NCBI GenBank assembly: GCA_020848375.1 | Contig: JADLAF010000110.1 | Span: 17,649-81,648 of the forward strand | Origin: Ignavibacteriaceae bacterium | GTDB lineage: Bacteria; Bacteroidota; Ignavibacteria; Ignavibacteriales; Ignavibacteriaceae | Reading direction: 5' to 3' | DNA length: 64,000 bases | Shown here: positions 1 through 9,287 of the stretch, one piece after another | Numbering within the stretch: position 1 is the first letter of the stretch | Layout: each line of letters starts with the position of its first letter | Program-made: the position numbers and the translations under genes | Notes under the pieces: model-generated | Database searches by the model: none | Told to the model about the DNA's origin: nothing | Seen by the model: the letters and a program-made list of their open reading frames with translations, nothing else

Positions 1-468
1 AGTTTCGGGCCGGGTTCCCTCATCTGTCATCTTTTCGAATGCCCGGTAAAACTCCGGTCGGCAGTCGGGGTACCCGCTGGCATCCTCATAAACCGCCCCG
101 ATGAAAATGGCATCAGCGCCAATTACCTCAGCCCAGCTTACACAAGCGCTCAGGATGTTAGCGTTACGGAAAGGGACATACGTGGCCGGAACTGATTTGT
201 TTCTCAGATCAGCTTTCTCAATCTTTTGGCTTGCATCAGTCAGAGAGGAGCCGCCAATCATCCGGAAATGGGTAAAATCAACTGAAAGCCGCAGTGAAAC
301 ATTGTAGAAATCAGCCAAGTCATTAAAGGCCTTCCGCTCTCGCGATTCGGTTCTCTGACCATAGTTGAAGTGCATAAAGGCGGGCTCATATTCCAGAGCT
401 GCAAAAGCCGCTGTTACACAGCTATCCATCCCTCCGCTTACAGCAATTACTGCTTTTTTTCTGCTCAT
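1..468 (-). CDS. queC: 7-cyano-7-deazaguanine synthase QueC, partial (cut by left edge)
   Basis: This open frame runs from ATG at 468 through the left window edge without a stop (156 codons), so it is not in the ORF track. The N-terminus MSRKKAVIAVSGGMDSCVTA carries the SGGxDS PP-loop that binds ATP. It is followed by FNYGQRTESRERKAF, typical of QueC near residue 40, and by VPFRNANILSACVSWAE near residue 100. QueC converts 7-carboxy-7-deazaguanine to preQ0, the precursor of queuosine in tRNA. The C-terminal cysteine cluster expected to bind zinc lies beyond the edge and cannot be checked. It is the last gene before a terminator that points toward it, so it probably has its own promoter in 469-550. 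Confidence 0.9.
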   Translation of the reverse strand, partial: MSRKKAVIAVSGGMDSCVTAAFAALEYEPAFMHFNYGQRTESRERKAFNDLADFYNVSLRLSVDFTHFRMIGGSSLTDASQKIEKADLRNKSVPATYVPFRNANILSACVSWAEVIGADAIFIGAVYEDASGYPDCRPEFYRAFEKMTDEGTRPET

Positions 469-550
469 TTTCCTGTAATTAAAACCTTAAATGTACTGAA
501 TTTTAGGGAAAGTTTTCTTCCGGTTTGGGCGGGATCAGGGGCATTTAGTG

Positions 551-590
551 ATAAAAAAAGGTCTTTATGGCTGAACCATAAAGACCTTAT
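551..590 (-). terminator. Rho-independent terminator of the 623-1324 lipoprotein gene
   Basis: A perfect 13-bp stem (AAGGTCTTTATGG and its complement) with a 5-nt loop is followed on the minus strand by a run of seven T. It lies 33 nt after the stop of the lipoprotein gene and separates it from queC. Confidence 0.85.
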
Positions 591-622
591 AACCACAAGA
601 AAGGAGTGAGTGATTCTCTGTT

Positions 623-1324
623 TTAGTTAAAACGGAAGAAGTACCACTTCAGGGTGCCGGGGTCAGTGAATGACATCTGAAGAGTTGCGGCCCCTGAGCT
701 GCGTGCTGAAACCTTATTATAGATTTTATTCCAGCCGGAAGCGAAGTTCAGGTTATTAACCTGCCTTGTGACCATTATTTCGGTTGGTTCGTTAAAATCC
801 TGCGGACAGGTCTGAGAACCGTTAACAGTGGTTGCTTTATTCATATACACTATTTCAAGAATATAGTCATTAAGTTGGGGGACATAGATTCTAGCTGAAT
901 CATTTCGGAAGTCACGGCTGGTGCACTGGGCGTAACCGAACATTGAAGATCCATCCATGATCATAGCACCGCCTGTGCCGTAAACCATAACTCCGCTCGT
1001 GCTTGAAGTAAAGCTGCCTGTGCAGTGAGGGTCAATGCTGGTCAGTGAGTCAAGCAAAAATTCCATTGGGGCCATCAGATTAATCGTGAAGCTGCCGTCT
1101 GCTGCAATTGTACCAGTGCCGACCGCATCGAAGCTGGTTGGACCGTTATACTGCCCCATCATAATGGTTTTACCAGTACCGAAGGTCCATCCCTCAAGTT
1201 TGCCTGAAACACTGTTTACAGCAGTGCCGCCACCGCCTGCACCAGGTGTAGTGTCGTCTTCAGAACAGCCGGAAATAAATAGAATTGCGAAAAATAGTGA
1301 GAATAAGATTAACAACTTTTTCAT
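623..1324 (-). CDS. putative lipoprotein of unknown function
   Basis: A 233-residue protein. The start was moved to 1324 (MKKLLILFSLFF) because GGAG lies 6 nt upstream there and a standard lipoprotein signal peptide begins at that residue; the track's start adds 12 residues. The lipobox ISGC is near residue 19, followed by an acidic stretch and a glycine-rich linker (TPGAGGGG), as expected for an exported, lipid-anchored protein. The rest is rich in Gly, Ser and Thr and probably beta-structured. No domain was recognised. It is monocistronic, with a strong terminator downstream. Confidence 0.7.
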   Translation of the reverse strand: MKKLLILFSLFFAILFISGCSEDDTTPGAGGGGTAVNSVSGKLEGWTFGTGKTIMMGQYNGPTSFDAVGTGTIAADGSFTINLMAPMEFLLDSLTSIDPHCTGSFTSSTSGVMVYGTGGAMIMDGSSMFGYAQCTSRDFRNDSARIYVPQLNDYILEIVYMNKATTVNGSQTCPQDFNEPTEIMVTRQVNNLNFASGWNKIYNKVSARSSGAATLQMSFTDPGTLKWYFFRFN

Positions 1325-1504
1325 GTTGAACTCCAAGAATGTGTTTTGTGAGATATCCATAAATTTTCAGATATACAGACGAAAATTACATAAATATTGT
1401 ATAGGTTATCCTCTCCCGATAACAGGATGTGATATTCATTACAAGTATGATTTTTAGGCATAAAACTGTTATAACAGGTAATTCAGACCAGGAGGGGTTT
1501 GTAT

Positions 1505-3202
1505 ATGAGATATTCCACAGAAAAGGAATTATTTGTATTTTTCTGTTTTTTATTCAAATACGGAGCAGGTGTGGTTTACAGACTTTTTCTCTTTTTCGCG
1601 TTTTGCATTTTTCTGCATGGGCAGGAGTTTGACAAAAATGATATACTTCACGCACAGAAAATCATCGGGATAGAATTTACGGATGCTGAACGGGACTCTA
1701 TGCTGAATGACCTGAAAGACCAGATCAAGAACTATTCGGTGATCCGTCAGATGAATCTGAAGAATTCAGTGATGCCATCACTCCTTTTTAACCCGATTCC
1801 GGCAGGGTTTAAGATAAACACCCGGCCCGATGCGGTTTCCTTTTCTGATTATTCCGCTGCCAAACTGCCTGAGGACAAAAACCAGCTCGCCTGGATGACC
1901 ATAGGTGAACTTGCCCATCTGATAAAATCAAAACAAATTACCTCAGTTGAACTGACAAAATTTTTTATTGAACGGCTCAAAAAATATGACCCGGTGCTGC
2001 ATTGCGTTATCACCCTTACTGAAGAACGCGCAATGAAAGAAGCTGCCAGAGCAGATGATGAAATTTCAAGCGGTATATATAAGGGATTGCTTCATGGAAT
2101 TCCCTACGGTGTTAAGGATCTGCTCAGTACAGAAGATTACAAAACAACCTGGGGTGCTGAGCCATACACCGGGCAGATGTTTGGAGAGGATGCAACAGTA
2201 ATCAATCGGCTTGAAGAGGCCGGCGCAATATTAACAGCAAAGATGACCATGGGTGCACTTGCGTGGGGTGATGTATGGTTCGGAGGCAGGACACGAAATC
2301 CATGGGATACCGCAAGCGGCTCAAGCGGGTCATCGGCTGGCTCTGCTTCATCGGTTGCAGCCGGGCTGCTTCCTTTTGCAATAGGTACTGAAACATACGG
2401 CTCAATTGTTTCCCCCTCTACCATTTGCGGTACAACGGGACTGAGACCTACTTACGGCAGAGTTAGCCGTTACGGTGCCATGGCGCTCTCCTGGTCAATG
2501 GATAAGATTGGCCCGATCACAAGAGGAGTTGAAGACCTGGCAATAGTGTTTAATGCTATATACGGACAAGATGATTTAGATCCTACGGTATATGATTATC
2601 CATTTTCGTACTCTCCTGATGCTGATGTAAAATCAATAAGAGTGGGTTATCTGAAAAGTGACCTTGAAAAAAATTATCCGTTTAAGAAATATGATTCGCT
2701 GGTATTGATGCAGCTCAGAGATGCGGGGATAGAGCTCATTCCAATCGAGCTGCCTGAGTTCCCCATTGGTGATATATCACTTATGCTTTCAGCCGAAGCC
2801 GCTGCAGCGTTTGATGAACTGACCCTTTCTGACCGGGATGATATGCTTACACGTCAGATAAAAAATGCCTGGCCAAATGTTTTCCGTTCGGCGCGGTTCA
2901 TCCCCGCTGTGGAATATATAAACGCAAGCCGTGCACGGACGATTCTGATACAAAAAATGCACGAGGCAGTTAAAGATATTGATGTATATATTGCACCCTC
3001 GTGGCAGGGGAGAAATCTCCTGCTTACCAACATGACCGGACATCCTTCAATAGTAGTGCCAACCGGATTCAGTGATAGTGGCACACCGGTGAGCATTACC
3101 TTTTGTGCAGGGTTGTTTCAGGAAGGGCAGCTCCTTCAGTTCGCAAAATTCTGGCAGGATATGAATGACCATCATAAGAAACATCCTGAGATGTTTAAGT
3201 GA
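1505..3202 (+). CDS. exported amidase (amidase signature family)
   Basis: An amidase-signature hydrolase with the Ser-Ser-Lys triad visible: the lysine in GIPYGVKDLL (about residue 204), the cis-serine in SGSSGSSAGSA (about 278) and the nucleophile in TETYGSIVSPST (about 300). The family cleaves amides and includes GatA, but no GatB/GatC or other partner is nearby, and the hydrophobic N-terminus suggests export, so a GatA role is unlikely. ATG 1505 was chosen because AGGAGGGG lies 7 nt upstream; the track's TTG at 1499 is too close to that site. An in-frame GTG at 1571, with GGAG 5 nt upstream, would give a cleaner signal peptide (MVYRLFLFFAFCIFLHGQ) and may be the true start. The substrate is unknown. 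Confidence 0.85.
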   Translation: MRYSTEKELFVFFCFLFKYGAGVVYRLFLFFAFCIFLHGQEFDKNDILHAQKIIGIEFTDAERDSMLNDLKDQIKNYSVIRQMNLKNSVMPSLLFNPIPAGFKINTRPDAVSFSDYSAAKLPEDKNQLAWMTIGELAHLIKSKQITSVELTKFFIERLKKYDPVLHCVITLTEERAMKEAARADDEISSGIYKGLLHGIPYGVKDLLSTEDYKTTWGAEPYTGQMFGEDATVINRLEEAGAILTAKMTMGALAWGDVWFGGRTRNPWDTASGSSGSSAGSASSVAAGLLPFAIGTETYGSIVSPSTICGTTGLRPTYGRVSRYGAMALSWSMDKIGPITRGVEDLAIVFNAIYGQDDLDPTVYDYPFSYSPDADVKSIRVGYLKSDLEKNYPFKKYDSLVLMQLRDAGIELIPIELPEFPIGDISLMLSAEAAAAFDELTLSDRDDMLTRQIKNAWPNVFRSARFIPAVEYINASRARTILIQKMHEAVKDIDVYIAPSWQGRNLLLTNMTGHPSIVVPTGFSDSGTPVSITFCAGLFQEGQLLQFAKFWQDMNDHHKKHPEMFK

Positions 3203-3268
3203 GGTGAGTGGCGGCAGCTTTACATTTTGCATCCACTCTGGTCAGTAACAATGGTGTGTGTTACAACT

Positions 3269-3296
3269 GTAGCGACACGCCGCGGCGTGTCGCTAC
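3269..3296. repeat. 28-nt perfect palindrome
   Basis: GTAGCGACACGCCG is followed directly by its exact reverse complement. It has no T-tract, so it is not an obvious terminator. It shares length and end sequence (GTAG...CTAC) with the elements at 3315 and 35855. Confidence 0.85.
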
Positions 3297-3314
3297 GAAG
3301 CAGGAAAATCCTTA

Positions 3315-3342
3315 ATGGCGACACGCCGAGGTGTGTCCCAAC
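3315..3342. repeat. 28-nt imperfect palindrome, second copy
   Basis: A degenerate copy of the element at 3269 with the same length: the left arm contains GGCGACACGCCG and the right arm GGTGTGTCCCAAC. Both copies are followed by CGAAG/GAAG. The arms differ at several bases, so pairing is reduced. Confidence 0.7.
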
Positions 3343-3508
3343 GAAGTTTGTAATCTGGTTCAGGAGTGGGGTAAATACCTTTCGAGCGGTCAATTTCGGT
3401 TGCTGCACCCTGATTTTTTGTTCGTTTTTGGACTAATTTCATCTTTTTCGACTAATTTCCCCCCATTTCCTCATTTCCACCCCTCCAAAAGGAACTATTT
3501 AATTCAAT

Positions 3509-3540
3509 CTTGACTTTTTTGTATAGATTACCTAAGTTTG
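3509..3540 (+). promoter_or_regulatory. predicted Bacteroidota-type promoter of the suf operon
   Basis: TTG at 3510-3512, a 20-nt spacer, then TAAGTTTG at 3533-3540. This fits the Bacteroidota consensus TAnnTTTG with an upstream TTTG/TTG element. The same TTG-N20-TAAGTTTG arrangement recurs before greA. Transcription would begin about 30 nt before sufB. Confidence 0.65.
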
Positions 3541-3573
3541 TATTATAAAAATGGAAAAGTCAGAGAAAAACGA

Positions 3574-5022
3574 ATGAGTTCTACCGAAGTTAACGAGATT
3601 GAAGAATTAGCGAATCAAGAGTATAAATACGGATTCGTTACTGATGTCGAGACCGACGAAGCACCAAAAGGGCTGAATGAGGACATTATCCGCCTCATTT
3701 CTTCCAAAAAGCAGGAGCCGGAGTGGATGCTTGAGTGGCGCCTGAAGGCCTTCCGTCAGTGGCTCACCATGAAAGAACCGAAATGGCCAAATGTGGAGTA
3801 TCCGCCGGTTGATTTTCAGGATATTATCTATTACTCAGCCCCGAAGACCATTAAAAAATTGAATAGTCTTGATGAAGTTGACCCGGAGATTCTGGCAACC
3901 TTTAACAAATTAGGCATTCCCATCGAGGAGCAGAAAGCCCTTGCCGGGGTAGCAGTGGACGCAGTGTTTGACAGTGTTTCGGTTGCAACAACCTACAAAG
4001 AAAAGCTGAAAGAAATGGGAATCATCTTTGGTTCTATTTCTGAAGCGATCAGGGAACATCCAGATCTTTTAAAAAAGTATATCGGCTCTGTTGTTCCCCC
4101 AACAGATAATTATTATGCAGCGCTCAACAGTGCTGTTTTCACGGATGGTTCATTTGCATACATCCCTAAGGGTGTGCGCTGTCCTATGGAACTGAGCACA
4201 TACTTCCGGATTAACGCGAGCAATACTGGTCAGTTTGAAAGAACCCTGATCGTTGCAGAAGAGGGAAGTTATGTAAGCTACCTGGAGGGATGCACCGCCC
4301 CGCAGAGAGATGAGAATCAGCTTCACGCTGCCGTGGTTGAGCTGGTGGCTCTTGATAATGCAGAAATTAAATACTCAACCATCCAGAACTGGTACGCCGG
4401 TGATAAGGAGGGTAAAGGGGGTATATACAACTTTGTAACCAAACGAGGTCTCTGCAAAGGTGTTAACTCAAAAATCTCCTGGACCCAGGTTGAAACTGGT
4501 TCGGCTATCACCTGGAAGTATCCAAGCTGCGTGCTGCAGGGGGATAACTCAACCGGCGAATTTTACTCTGTTGCAGTTACCAATAACCTCCAGCAGGCAG
4601 ATACTGGTACAAAGATGATCCATCTTGGTAACAATACCAAAAGTACTATTGTGTCAAAAGGTATATCAGCCGGAAGAAGCAATAATACCTATCGCGGACT
4701 TGTCCGAGTCGGCAAAAAAGCAAAAAGCGCAAGAAACTACTCTCAGTGCGATTCATTGCTTATTGGCGACCGGTGCGGAGCGCATACCTTCCCCTATCTT
4801 GAAATTAATAATCCGACCGCAACTGTTGAGCATGAAGCAACCACTTCAAAAATTGGCGAAGATCAGATTTTTTATCTGAATCAGAGAGGTCTTTCAAATG
4901 AAGATGCTGTGAACATGATTGTGAACGGTTATTGTAAGGAAGTGTTCAGAGAACTGCCGATGGAATTTGCCGTTGAAGCACAAAAGCTCCTCAGTGTAAG
5001 TCTCGAAGGCAGTGTAGGTTAA
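3574..5022 (+). CDS. sufB: Fe-S cluster assembly scaffold protein SufB
   Basis: A 482-residue protein of normal SufB length. SufB is the core of the SufBC2D scaffold that builds Fe-S clusters. Diagnostic stretches include [36 protein letters not shown] and, near the C-terminus, [16 protein letters not shown] followed by [17 protein letters not shown], which contain the cysteine and acidic residues implicated in cluster building. The ATG at 3574 (MSSTEVNEI) was chosen because the track's TTG at 3538 overlaps the predicted promoter. No strong Shine-Dalgarno precedes this ATG; an 8-codon ORF at 3551 ends in an ATGA overlap with it. First gene of sufBCDSUT. Confidence 0.96.
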   Translation: MSSTEVNEIEELANQEYKYGFVTDVETDEAPKGLNEDIIRLISSKKQEPEWMLEWRLKAFRQWLTMKEPKWPNVEYPPVDFQDIIYYSAPKTIKKLNSLDEVDPEILATFNKLGIPIEEQKALAGVAVDAVFDSVSVATTYKEKLKEMGIIFGSISEAIREHPDLLKKYIGSVVPPTDNYYAALNSAVFTDGSFAYIPKGVRCPMELSTYFRINASNTGQFERTLIVAEEGSYVSYLEGCTAPQRDENQLHAAVVELVALDNAEIKYSTIQNWYAGDKEGKGGIYNFVTKRGLCKGVNSKISWTQVETGSAITWKYPSCVLQGDNSTGEFYSVAVTNNLQQADTGTKMIHLGNNTKSTIVSKGISAGRSNNTYRGLVRVGKKAKSARNYSQCDSLLIGDRCGAHTFPYLEINNPTATVEHEATTSKIGEDQIFYLNQRGLSNEDAVNMIVNGYCKEVFRELPMEFAVEAQKLLSVSLEGSVG

Positions 5023-5051
5023 CAGATATTTTGAAAAATAAGGAAAACACA

Positions 5052-5816
5052 ATGATTGAAATTAGAAACCTCAGAGTAAACATAGAGGGTAAAGAGATAT
5101 TAAAAGGCATTAACCTGAAAATTAATAAAGGTGAAGTGCATGCTATCATGGGGCCAAACGGTTCCGGTAAAAGCACCCTGGCTTCAGTTCTGGCCGGCAG
5201 GAAAGAATATGAAGTTACCGAGGGGGAAGTGATCTTCAATGGAAAAAATCTGCTTGAGCTTTCTCCTGAGGACAGAGCAAGAGAGGGTGTGTTTCTTGCA
5301 TTCCAGTATCCGGTTGAGATTCCCGGTGTTTCAAATACCAATTTGCTGAAGAATGCACTGAACGAAATTAAAAAATACCGCGGGGAAGTTCCTCTTGATG
5401 CAGTTGAGTTCCTTGCTCACATCAAGAAAAAAATGGCGCTTGTTGAACTGAAGCAGGATCTACTCAGCCGTTCAGTGAACGAAGGATTCTCCGGCGGTGA
5501 GAAAAAGAGAAATGAAATTTTCCAGATGGCGGTGCTTGAGCCGAAGCTGGGTATTCTTGATGAAACTGACTCGGGGCTAGATATAGACGCACTCCGCATT
5601 GTGGCGACCGGAGTTAACACGTTGAAGTCAACCGAGAATTCATTCATCGTTGTAACCCATTATCAGCGCCTGCTTAATTATATCGTACCTGATTTTGTTC
5701 ACGTGCTATATCAGGGACGCATTATTAAATCAGGGAATAAAGACCTGGCACTTGAACTGGAAGACAAAGGATATGACTGGGTGAAAGATCATATCAATGA
5801 ATTCGTGATGGCTTAA
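5052..5816 (+). CDS. sufC: Fe-S assembly ATPase SufC
   Basis: A 254-residue ABC-type ATPase of the SUF scaffold. It shows Walker A GPNGSGKST, the Q-loop region AFQYPVEIPG, the SufC-type signature NEGFSGGEKKRNEI and Walker B LGILDETDSGLDIDAL. It energises rearrangement of the SufBC2D complex in the cytoplasm and does not transport. ATG 5052 was chosen because AAGGA lies 7 nt upstream; the track's start at 5031 is a TTG without a ribosome site. It begins 29 nt after sufB. Confidence 0.96.
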   Translation: MIEIRNLRVNIEGKEILKGINLKINKGEVHAIMGPNGSGKSTLASVLAGRKEYEVTEGEVIFNGKNLLELSPEDRAREGVFLAFQYPVEIPGVSNTNLLKNALNEIKKYRGEVPLDAVEFLAHIKKKMALVELKQDLLSRSVNEGFSGGEKKRNEIFQMAVLEPKLGILDETDSGLDIDALRIVATGVNTLKSTENSFIVVTHYQRLLNYIVPDFVHVLYQGRIIKSGNKDLALELEDKGYDWVKDHINEFVMA

Positions 5817-5833
5817 GAGGATAACTGATATAT

Positions 5834-7141
5834 ATGGAAAAGACAGATTTTAAGGAGCTGCTTAAAACCAGCTTTCTGACCGCCGAGGTCGGGATGAACG
5901 GCGAGCGCATGTCAGAATTTCATCAGATTCGCAAGGCGGCGCTTGAAGATTTTCTTTCTCTGCGAGTTCCGACCGTTAAGGATGAAGAGTGGAAGTACAC
6001 TAACATTACCCCCATCACAGGAAAAAAATTCACCACTGACCTGCCAGCCGCTTCAGCGGGTATTGCGGAACTGCAGAAGTTTTTCTTTAATATTGATAAA
6101 TATCTGAATATCGTTTTTGTCAACGGGCGTCTCAACCATGAACTCTCAGGCGACCTTGCATCGCTTGAAGGTGTTACCATCTCTACTATTAAAGAGGCAT
6201 TTGTAGCGAAGAACCCTGCAGCAGAGAGATATTATAACAAAACTGCTGAACTGAAGGGGAACATCTTTGCTGCTTTGAATACTTCTTTTGTAGCTGAGGG
6301 GCTCTTTATACATATTGGAAAAAATGTTGCTGCGGAAAAACCTTTAAGGATTATTTACGTTCAGAAGAATGCGGAAAATCTGATGGTCAGCCCGCGCAAT
6401 CTGATCGTTGCTGAAAAGGGTGCAACCCTTGATCTCATTGAGTCTTACTCAGGTCTTGATCAGACATCTTCTCTCACCAATGCAGTTACTGAGATATATG
6501 CATCTGAAAATGCGCAGGTAAATCATATAATTGTTCAGGAAGAGAATCACAATTCTTATTACATCAATAATATTGAAATTACCCAGGAGGGGAATTCAAA
6601 TTACAAATCGTTAAATATCGCGCTCGGTTCAGCCATCGGCCGGACGAATATGAGCACCCGCTTTACCGGACAGAACTCTGAGGCAACACTGAACGGTCTT
6701 TTTATAGCCGGCGGAACTCAGCTTATTGACAATCATACCATGATTGACCATGCTGTGCCACATTGTCAGAGTCATGAGTTATATAAAGGAGTGCTCGGCG
6801 GAAAGTCCCGCGGAGTTTTTAACGGCAAGGTAATGGTTCGTCAGGATGCTCAGAAGACAAACGCAATTCAGGAGAACAAAACCATTCTGCTTAGTGAAGA
6901 AGCACTAATTGATACCAAACCGCAGCTCGAGATTTTTGCAGATGATGTAAAGTGCACTCATGGCGCAACAGTTGGTCAGCTTAGTGAGGAGTCGCTTTTT
7001 TATCTGAAAGCCCGCGGTATCGGAGATCAGCTTGCGCGTTCAATTCTTATTAACGCATTCGCGGATGATCTGGTGAACCGGATCAAATTAGAAGATATGC
7101 GGAATTATCTTGAAGCTAAAATTTCAGCAAGGTTATCGTAA
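5834..7141 (+). CDS. sufD: Fe-S assembly scaffold protein SufD
   Basis: A 435-residue paralogue of SufB and partner of SufB/SufC. Its N-terminal helical region (EEWKYTNITPI, about residue 50) is followed by the beta-helix core. C-terminal landmarks are THGATVGQLSEESLFYLKARGI, with the conserved histidine, and NKTILLSEEALIDTKPQLEI. It is required for iron entry during cluster assembly. It lies 17 nt after sufC and 2 nt before sufS, so it is co-transcribed. Confidence 0.95.
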   Translation: MEKTDFKELLKTSFLTAEVGMNGERMSEFHQIRKAALEDFLSLRVPTVKDEEWKYTNITPITGKKFTTDLPAASAGIAELQKFFFNIDKYLNIVFVNGRLNHELSGDLASLEGVTISTIKEAFVAKNPAAERYYNKTAELKGNIFAALNTSFVAEGLFIHIGKNVAAEKPLRIIYVQKNAENLMVSPRNLIVAEKGATLDLIESYSGLDQTSSLTNAVTEIYASENAQVNHIIVQEENHNSYYINNIEITQEGNSNYKSLNIALGSAIGRTNMSTRFTGQNSEATLNGLFIAGGTQLIDNHTMIDHAVPHCQSHELYKGVLGGKSRGVFNGKVMVRQDAQKTNAIQENKTILLSEEALIDTKPQLEIFADDVKCTHGATVGQLSEESLFYLKARGIGDQLARSILINAFADDLVNRIKLEDMRNYLEAKISARLS

Positions 7142-7143
7142 CT

Positions 7144-8415
7144 ATGTCTTCTGCTAAAGCGGCTGGTTCAGCCCCAGGTAAAGAAGTTTCCACATCTGCC
7201 TTTAATGTGCACGAAATCAGAAAAGACTTCCCGATTCTTCATACCGAAGTTCACGGTAAGCCCCTTGTCTATCTTGACAACGCAGCTTCTACTCAGAAGC
7301 CGCAGTGTGTAATAGATAAAGTGGCTGAATATTATTCAGCCACGAACGCAAACATTCATCGCGGTGTGCATCTCCTGAGCCAGAAGGCGACCCTTGAGTA
7401 TGAGGGAGTGCGTGAAAAGCTGGCTGCTTATCTCAATGCATCCTCCTCAAAAGAGATTATCTTTACCAGAGGTACCACAGAAGCGATAAATCTGGTGGCT
7501 TATTCCTACGGCAGGAAATATATACATGAGGGGGATGAGATCATCATCTCGTATCTCGAACATCATTCAAACATTGTCCCATGGCAGATGTTGTGTGAAG
7601 AGAAAAAAGCGGTGTTGAAAGTTATCAGGATGGATGACAATGGGGACCTTGATATGGATCACTTTCATTCTCTTCTTTCAGAGAAGACTAAGTTTATTTC
7701 TGTTGTGCATGTTTCAAATGCACTGGGTACGGTTAACCCCGTTGAGGAAATTATAAGAGCAGCAAAAGAACGGGGGATACCGGTTCTTGTTGACGGTGCT
7801 CAGTCCGTGCAGCATCAGCATATTGACGTCCGCGCTCTCGGATGCGATTTCTTTGTCTTTTCAGCGCATAAGCTTTATGCCCCGACCGGGGTTGGTGTTC
7901 TTTACGGCAGAAAGGAATTGCTTGAGAAGATGCCGCCATATCAGGGAGGCGGAGATATGATTGCTTCTGTTTCCTTTGAAAAGACGACCTATAATGAACT
8001 TCCTTATAAGTTTGAAGCCGGAACCCCGAATATCGAGGGCGTGATCGGGCTGGGTCCGGCTTTAGACTATATACAGAAGCTCGGTTTTGATGCGATTCAG
8101 AACTACGAAAATGATTTGCTTGTATATACCGGAAAGATTTTACGGGGTACGCCCGGGGTAAAACTGCTTGGTGAACCAAAAGTGCGCAGCAGTGTTTATT
8201 CATTCCAGCTTGAAGGCATTCATCCTCATGATACCGGCACCATCCTTGATCTTGAGGGAGTTGCAATACGCACCGGGCACCACTGTGCACAGCCAGTAAT
8301 GAAACGGCTCGGTGTTCCGGCAACTGCACGCGTTTCGATTAGTTTTTATAACACAAAAGAAGAGATAGATTACTTTGCACTTTCTCTTCAAAAGGTATTT
8401 GAGGTATTTAAGTAA
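7144..8415 (+). CDS. sufS: cysteine desulfurase SufS
   Basis: A 423-residue group II PLP-dependent cysteine desulfurase that supplies persulfide sulfur to SufU. Visible landmarks are VYLDNAASTQKP, the pyridoxal-lysine region FVFSAHKLYAPTGVG, the C-terminal catalytic cysteine in RTGHHCAQP and the group II type spacing. About 20 extra residues (Ser/Ala/Gly-rich, MSSAKAAGSAPG) precede the conserved HEIRKDFPIL. The stop codon overlaps the sufU start by one base. Confidence 0.96.
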   Translation: MSSAKAAGSAPGKEVSTSAFNVHEIRKDFPILHTEVHGKPLVYLDNAASTQKPQCVIDKVAEYYSATNANIHRGVHLLSQKATLEYEGVREKLAAYLNASSSKEIIFTRGTTEAINLVAYSYGRKYIHEGDEIIISYLEHHSNIVPWQMLCEEKKAVLKVIRMDDNGDLDMDHFHSLLSEKTKFISVVHVSNALGTVNPVEEIIRAAKERGIPVLVDGAQSVQHQHIDVRALGCDFFVFSAHKLYAPTGVGVLYGRKELLEKMPPYQGGGDMIASVSFEKTTYNELPYKFEAGTPNIEGVIGLGPALDYIQKLGFDAIQNYENDLLVYTGKILRGTPGVKLLGEPKVRSSVYSFQLEGIHPHDTGTILDLEGVAIRTGHHCAQPVMKRLGVPATARVSISFYNTKEEIDYFALSLQKVFEVFK

Positions 8416-8870
8416 TGAACCCCGAACTCAGGGAACTCTATCAGCAGGTAATACTGGACCATTATAAAGATCCGCGTAATTATAAAGTAATGGAGCCCCA
8501 CACGCATCATGCAGAAGGGCATAACCCACTCTGCGGTGACCAGGTTGAAATATTCCTAAAGGTTGAAGACAACGTAATTAAGGATATATCATTTCAGGGC
8601 AATGGCTGTGCAATTTCTAAATCATCGGCCTCTCTGATGACAGCATTTGTGAAAGGCAGAACTGTTGAAGATGTTCAAAAAGATTTTGACCATTTTCACG
8701 CCCTTGTTATGGGAGGTGAAATAAGTGATGAAGACCGCGAACAGCTTGGCAAACTTGCTGTGCTTGAGGGGGTTAAGGAATTTCCCATGAGAGTTAAATG
8801 TGCTTCACTTGCATGGCACACTCTTATTGCAGCAATAAAAAACGAACATGAAAAAGTCATAACTGAATAA
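8415..8870 (+). CDS. sufU: SufU sulfur-acceptor / Fe-S assembly protein
   Basis: A 151-residue SufU-type protein. Three conserved cysteines are visible, in NPLCGDQVEI, GNGCAISKSSASLM and VKCASLAWHTL, and the SufU-specific insertion precedes the last cysteine. In characterised SufU proteins these hold zinc and relay persulfide from SufS to the SufBCD scaffold. Its coupling to sufS (1-nt overlap) supports this partnership. Confidence 0.93.
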   Translation: MNPELRELYQQVILDHYKDPRNYKVMEPHTHHAEGHNPLCGDQVEIFLKVEDNVIKDISFQGNGCAISKSSASLMTAFVKGRTVEDVQKDFDHFHALVMGGEISDEDREQLGKLAVLEGVKEFPMRVKCASLAWHTLIAAIKNEHEKVITE

Positions 8871-8872
8871 CA

Positions 8873-9190
8873 ATGAGTGACGAAACAGAAATCCTGAAAG
8901 ACAAAGTAATAGCAGTTCTTAAAAGCTGTTACGATCCTGAAATTCCGGTTGATATATGGGAGCTTGGTCTTATTTATCAGCTCCGTTTTGATGAGGATAA
9001 AAAATTAACGGTCATTATGACCCTTACCTCACCGATGTGCCCGGTAGCTGAGTCACTTCCTAAAGAAGTTGAAAGCAAACTGAGAACCATTGAGGAGATA
9101 ACCGATGTTAAAATTGAAATAACCTGGAGCCCGCCCTGGTCAAAAGATATGATGAGTGAGGTTGCTATGGTTGAACTCGGATTTCTCTGA
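8873..9190 (+). CDS. sufT: SufT / MIP18 (DUF59) family Fe-S protein
   Basis: A 105-residue DUF59 protein with the family hallmarks DPEIPVDIWELGLIY and LTSPMCPVAESLP (one conserved cysteine). Such proteins mature Fe-S clusters on client proteins. It starts 2 nt after sufU and is the last gene of the run. The name SufT is assigned by family and position. Confidence 0.88.
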   Translation: MSDETEILKDKVIAVLKSCYDPEIPVDIWELGLIYQLRFDEDKKLTVIMTLTSPMCPVAESLPKEVESKLRTIEEITDVKIEITWSPPWSKDMMSEVAMVELGFL

Positions 9191-9287
9191 GAGAGAATAT
9201 GATATCTTTCCGCAATAGTACCAGCGAGTGAGATAAACCTAAATAGTGTATATATACAATAATGATCCTAAAAAGAAGGAATAATCT

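Larger units (their letters stand above)
3203..3508. other. intergenic region with two palindromic repeats
   Basis: There is no credible gene between the amidase and the suf promoter. The region holds two 28-nt palindrome-family elements (annotated separately) followed by a T- and C-rich tract up to the suf promoter. The short ORFs in the track here cross the palindromes and are shadows. Confidence 0.6.

Noticed and set aside
101-609. Plus-strand ORFs of 68 and 79 residues
   Set aside because: They are antisense to queC or cross the terminator; the minus-strand frame carries the SGGMDS motif.
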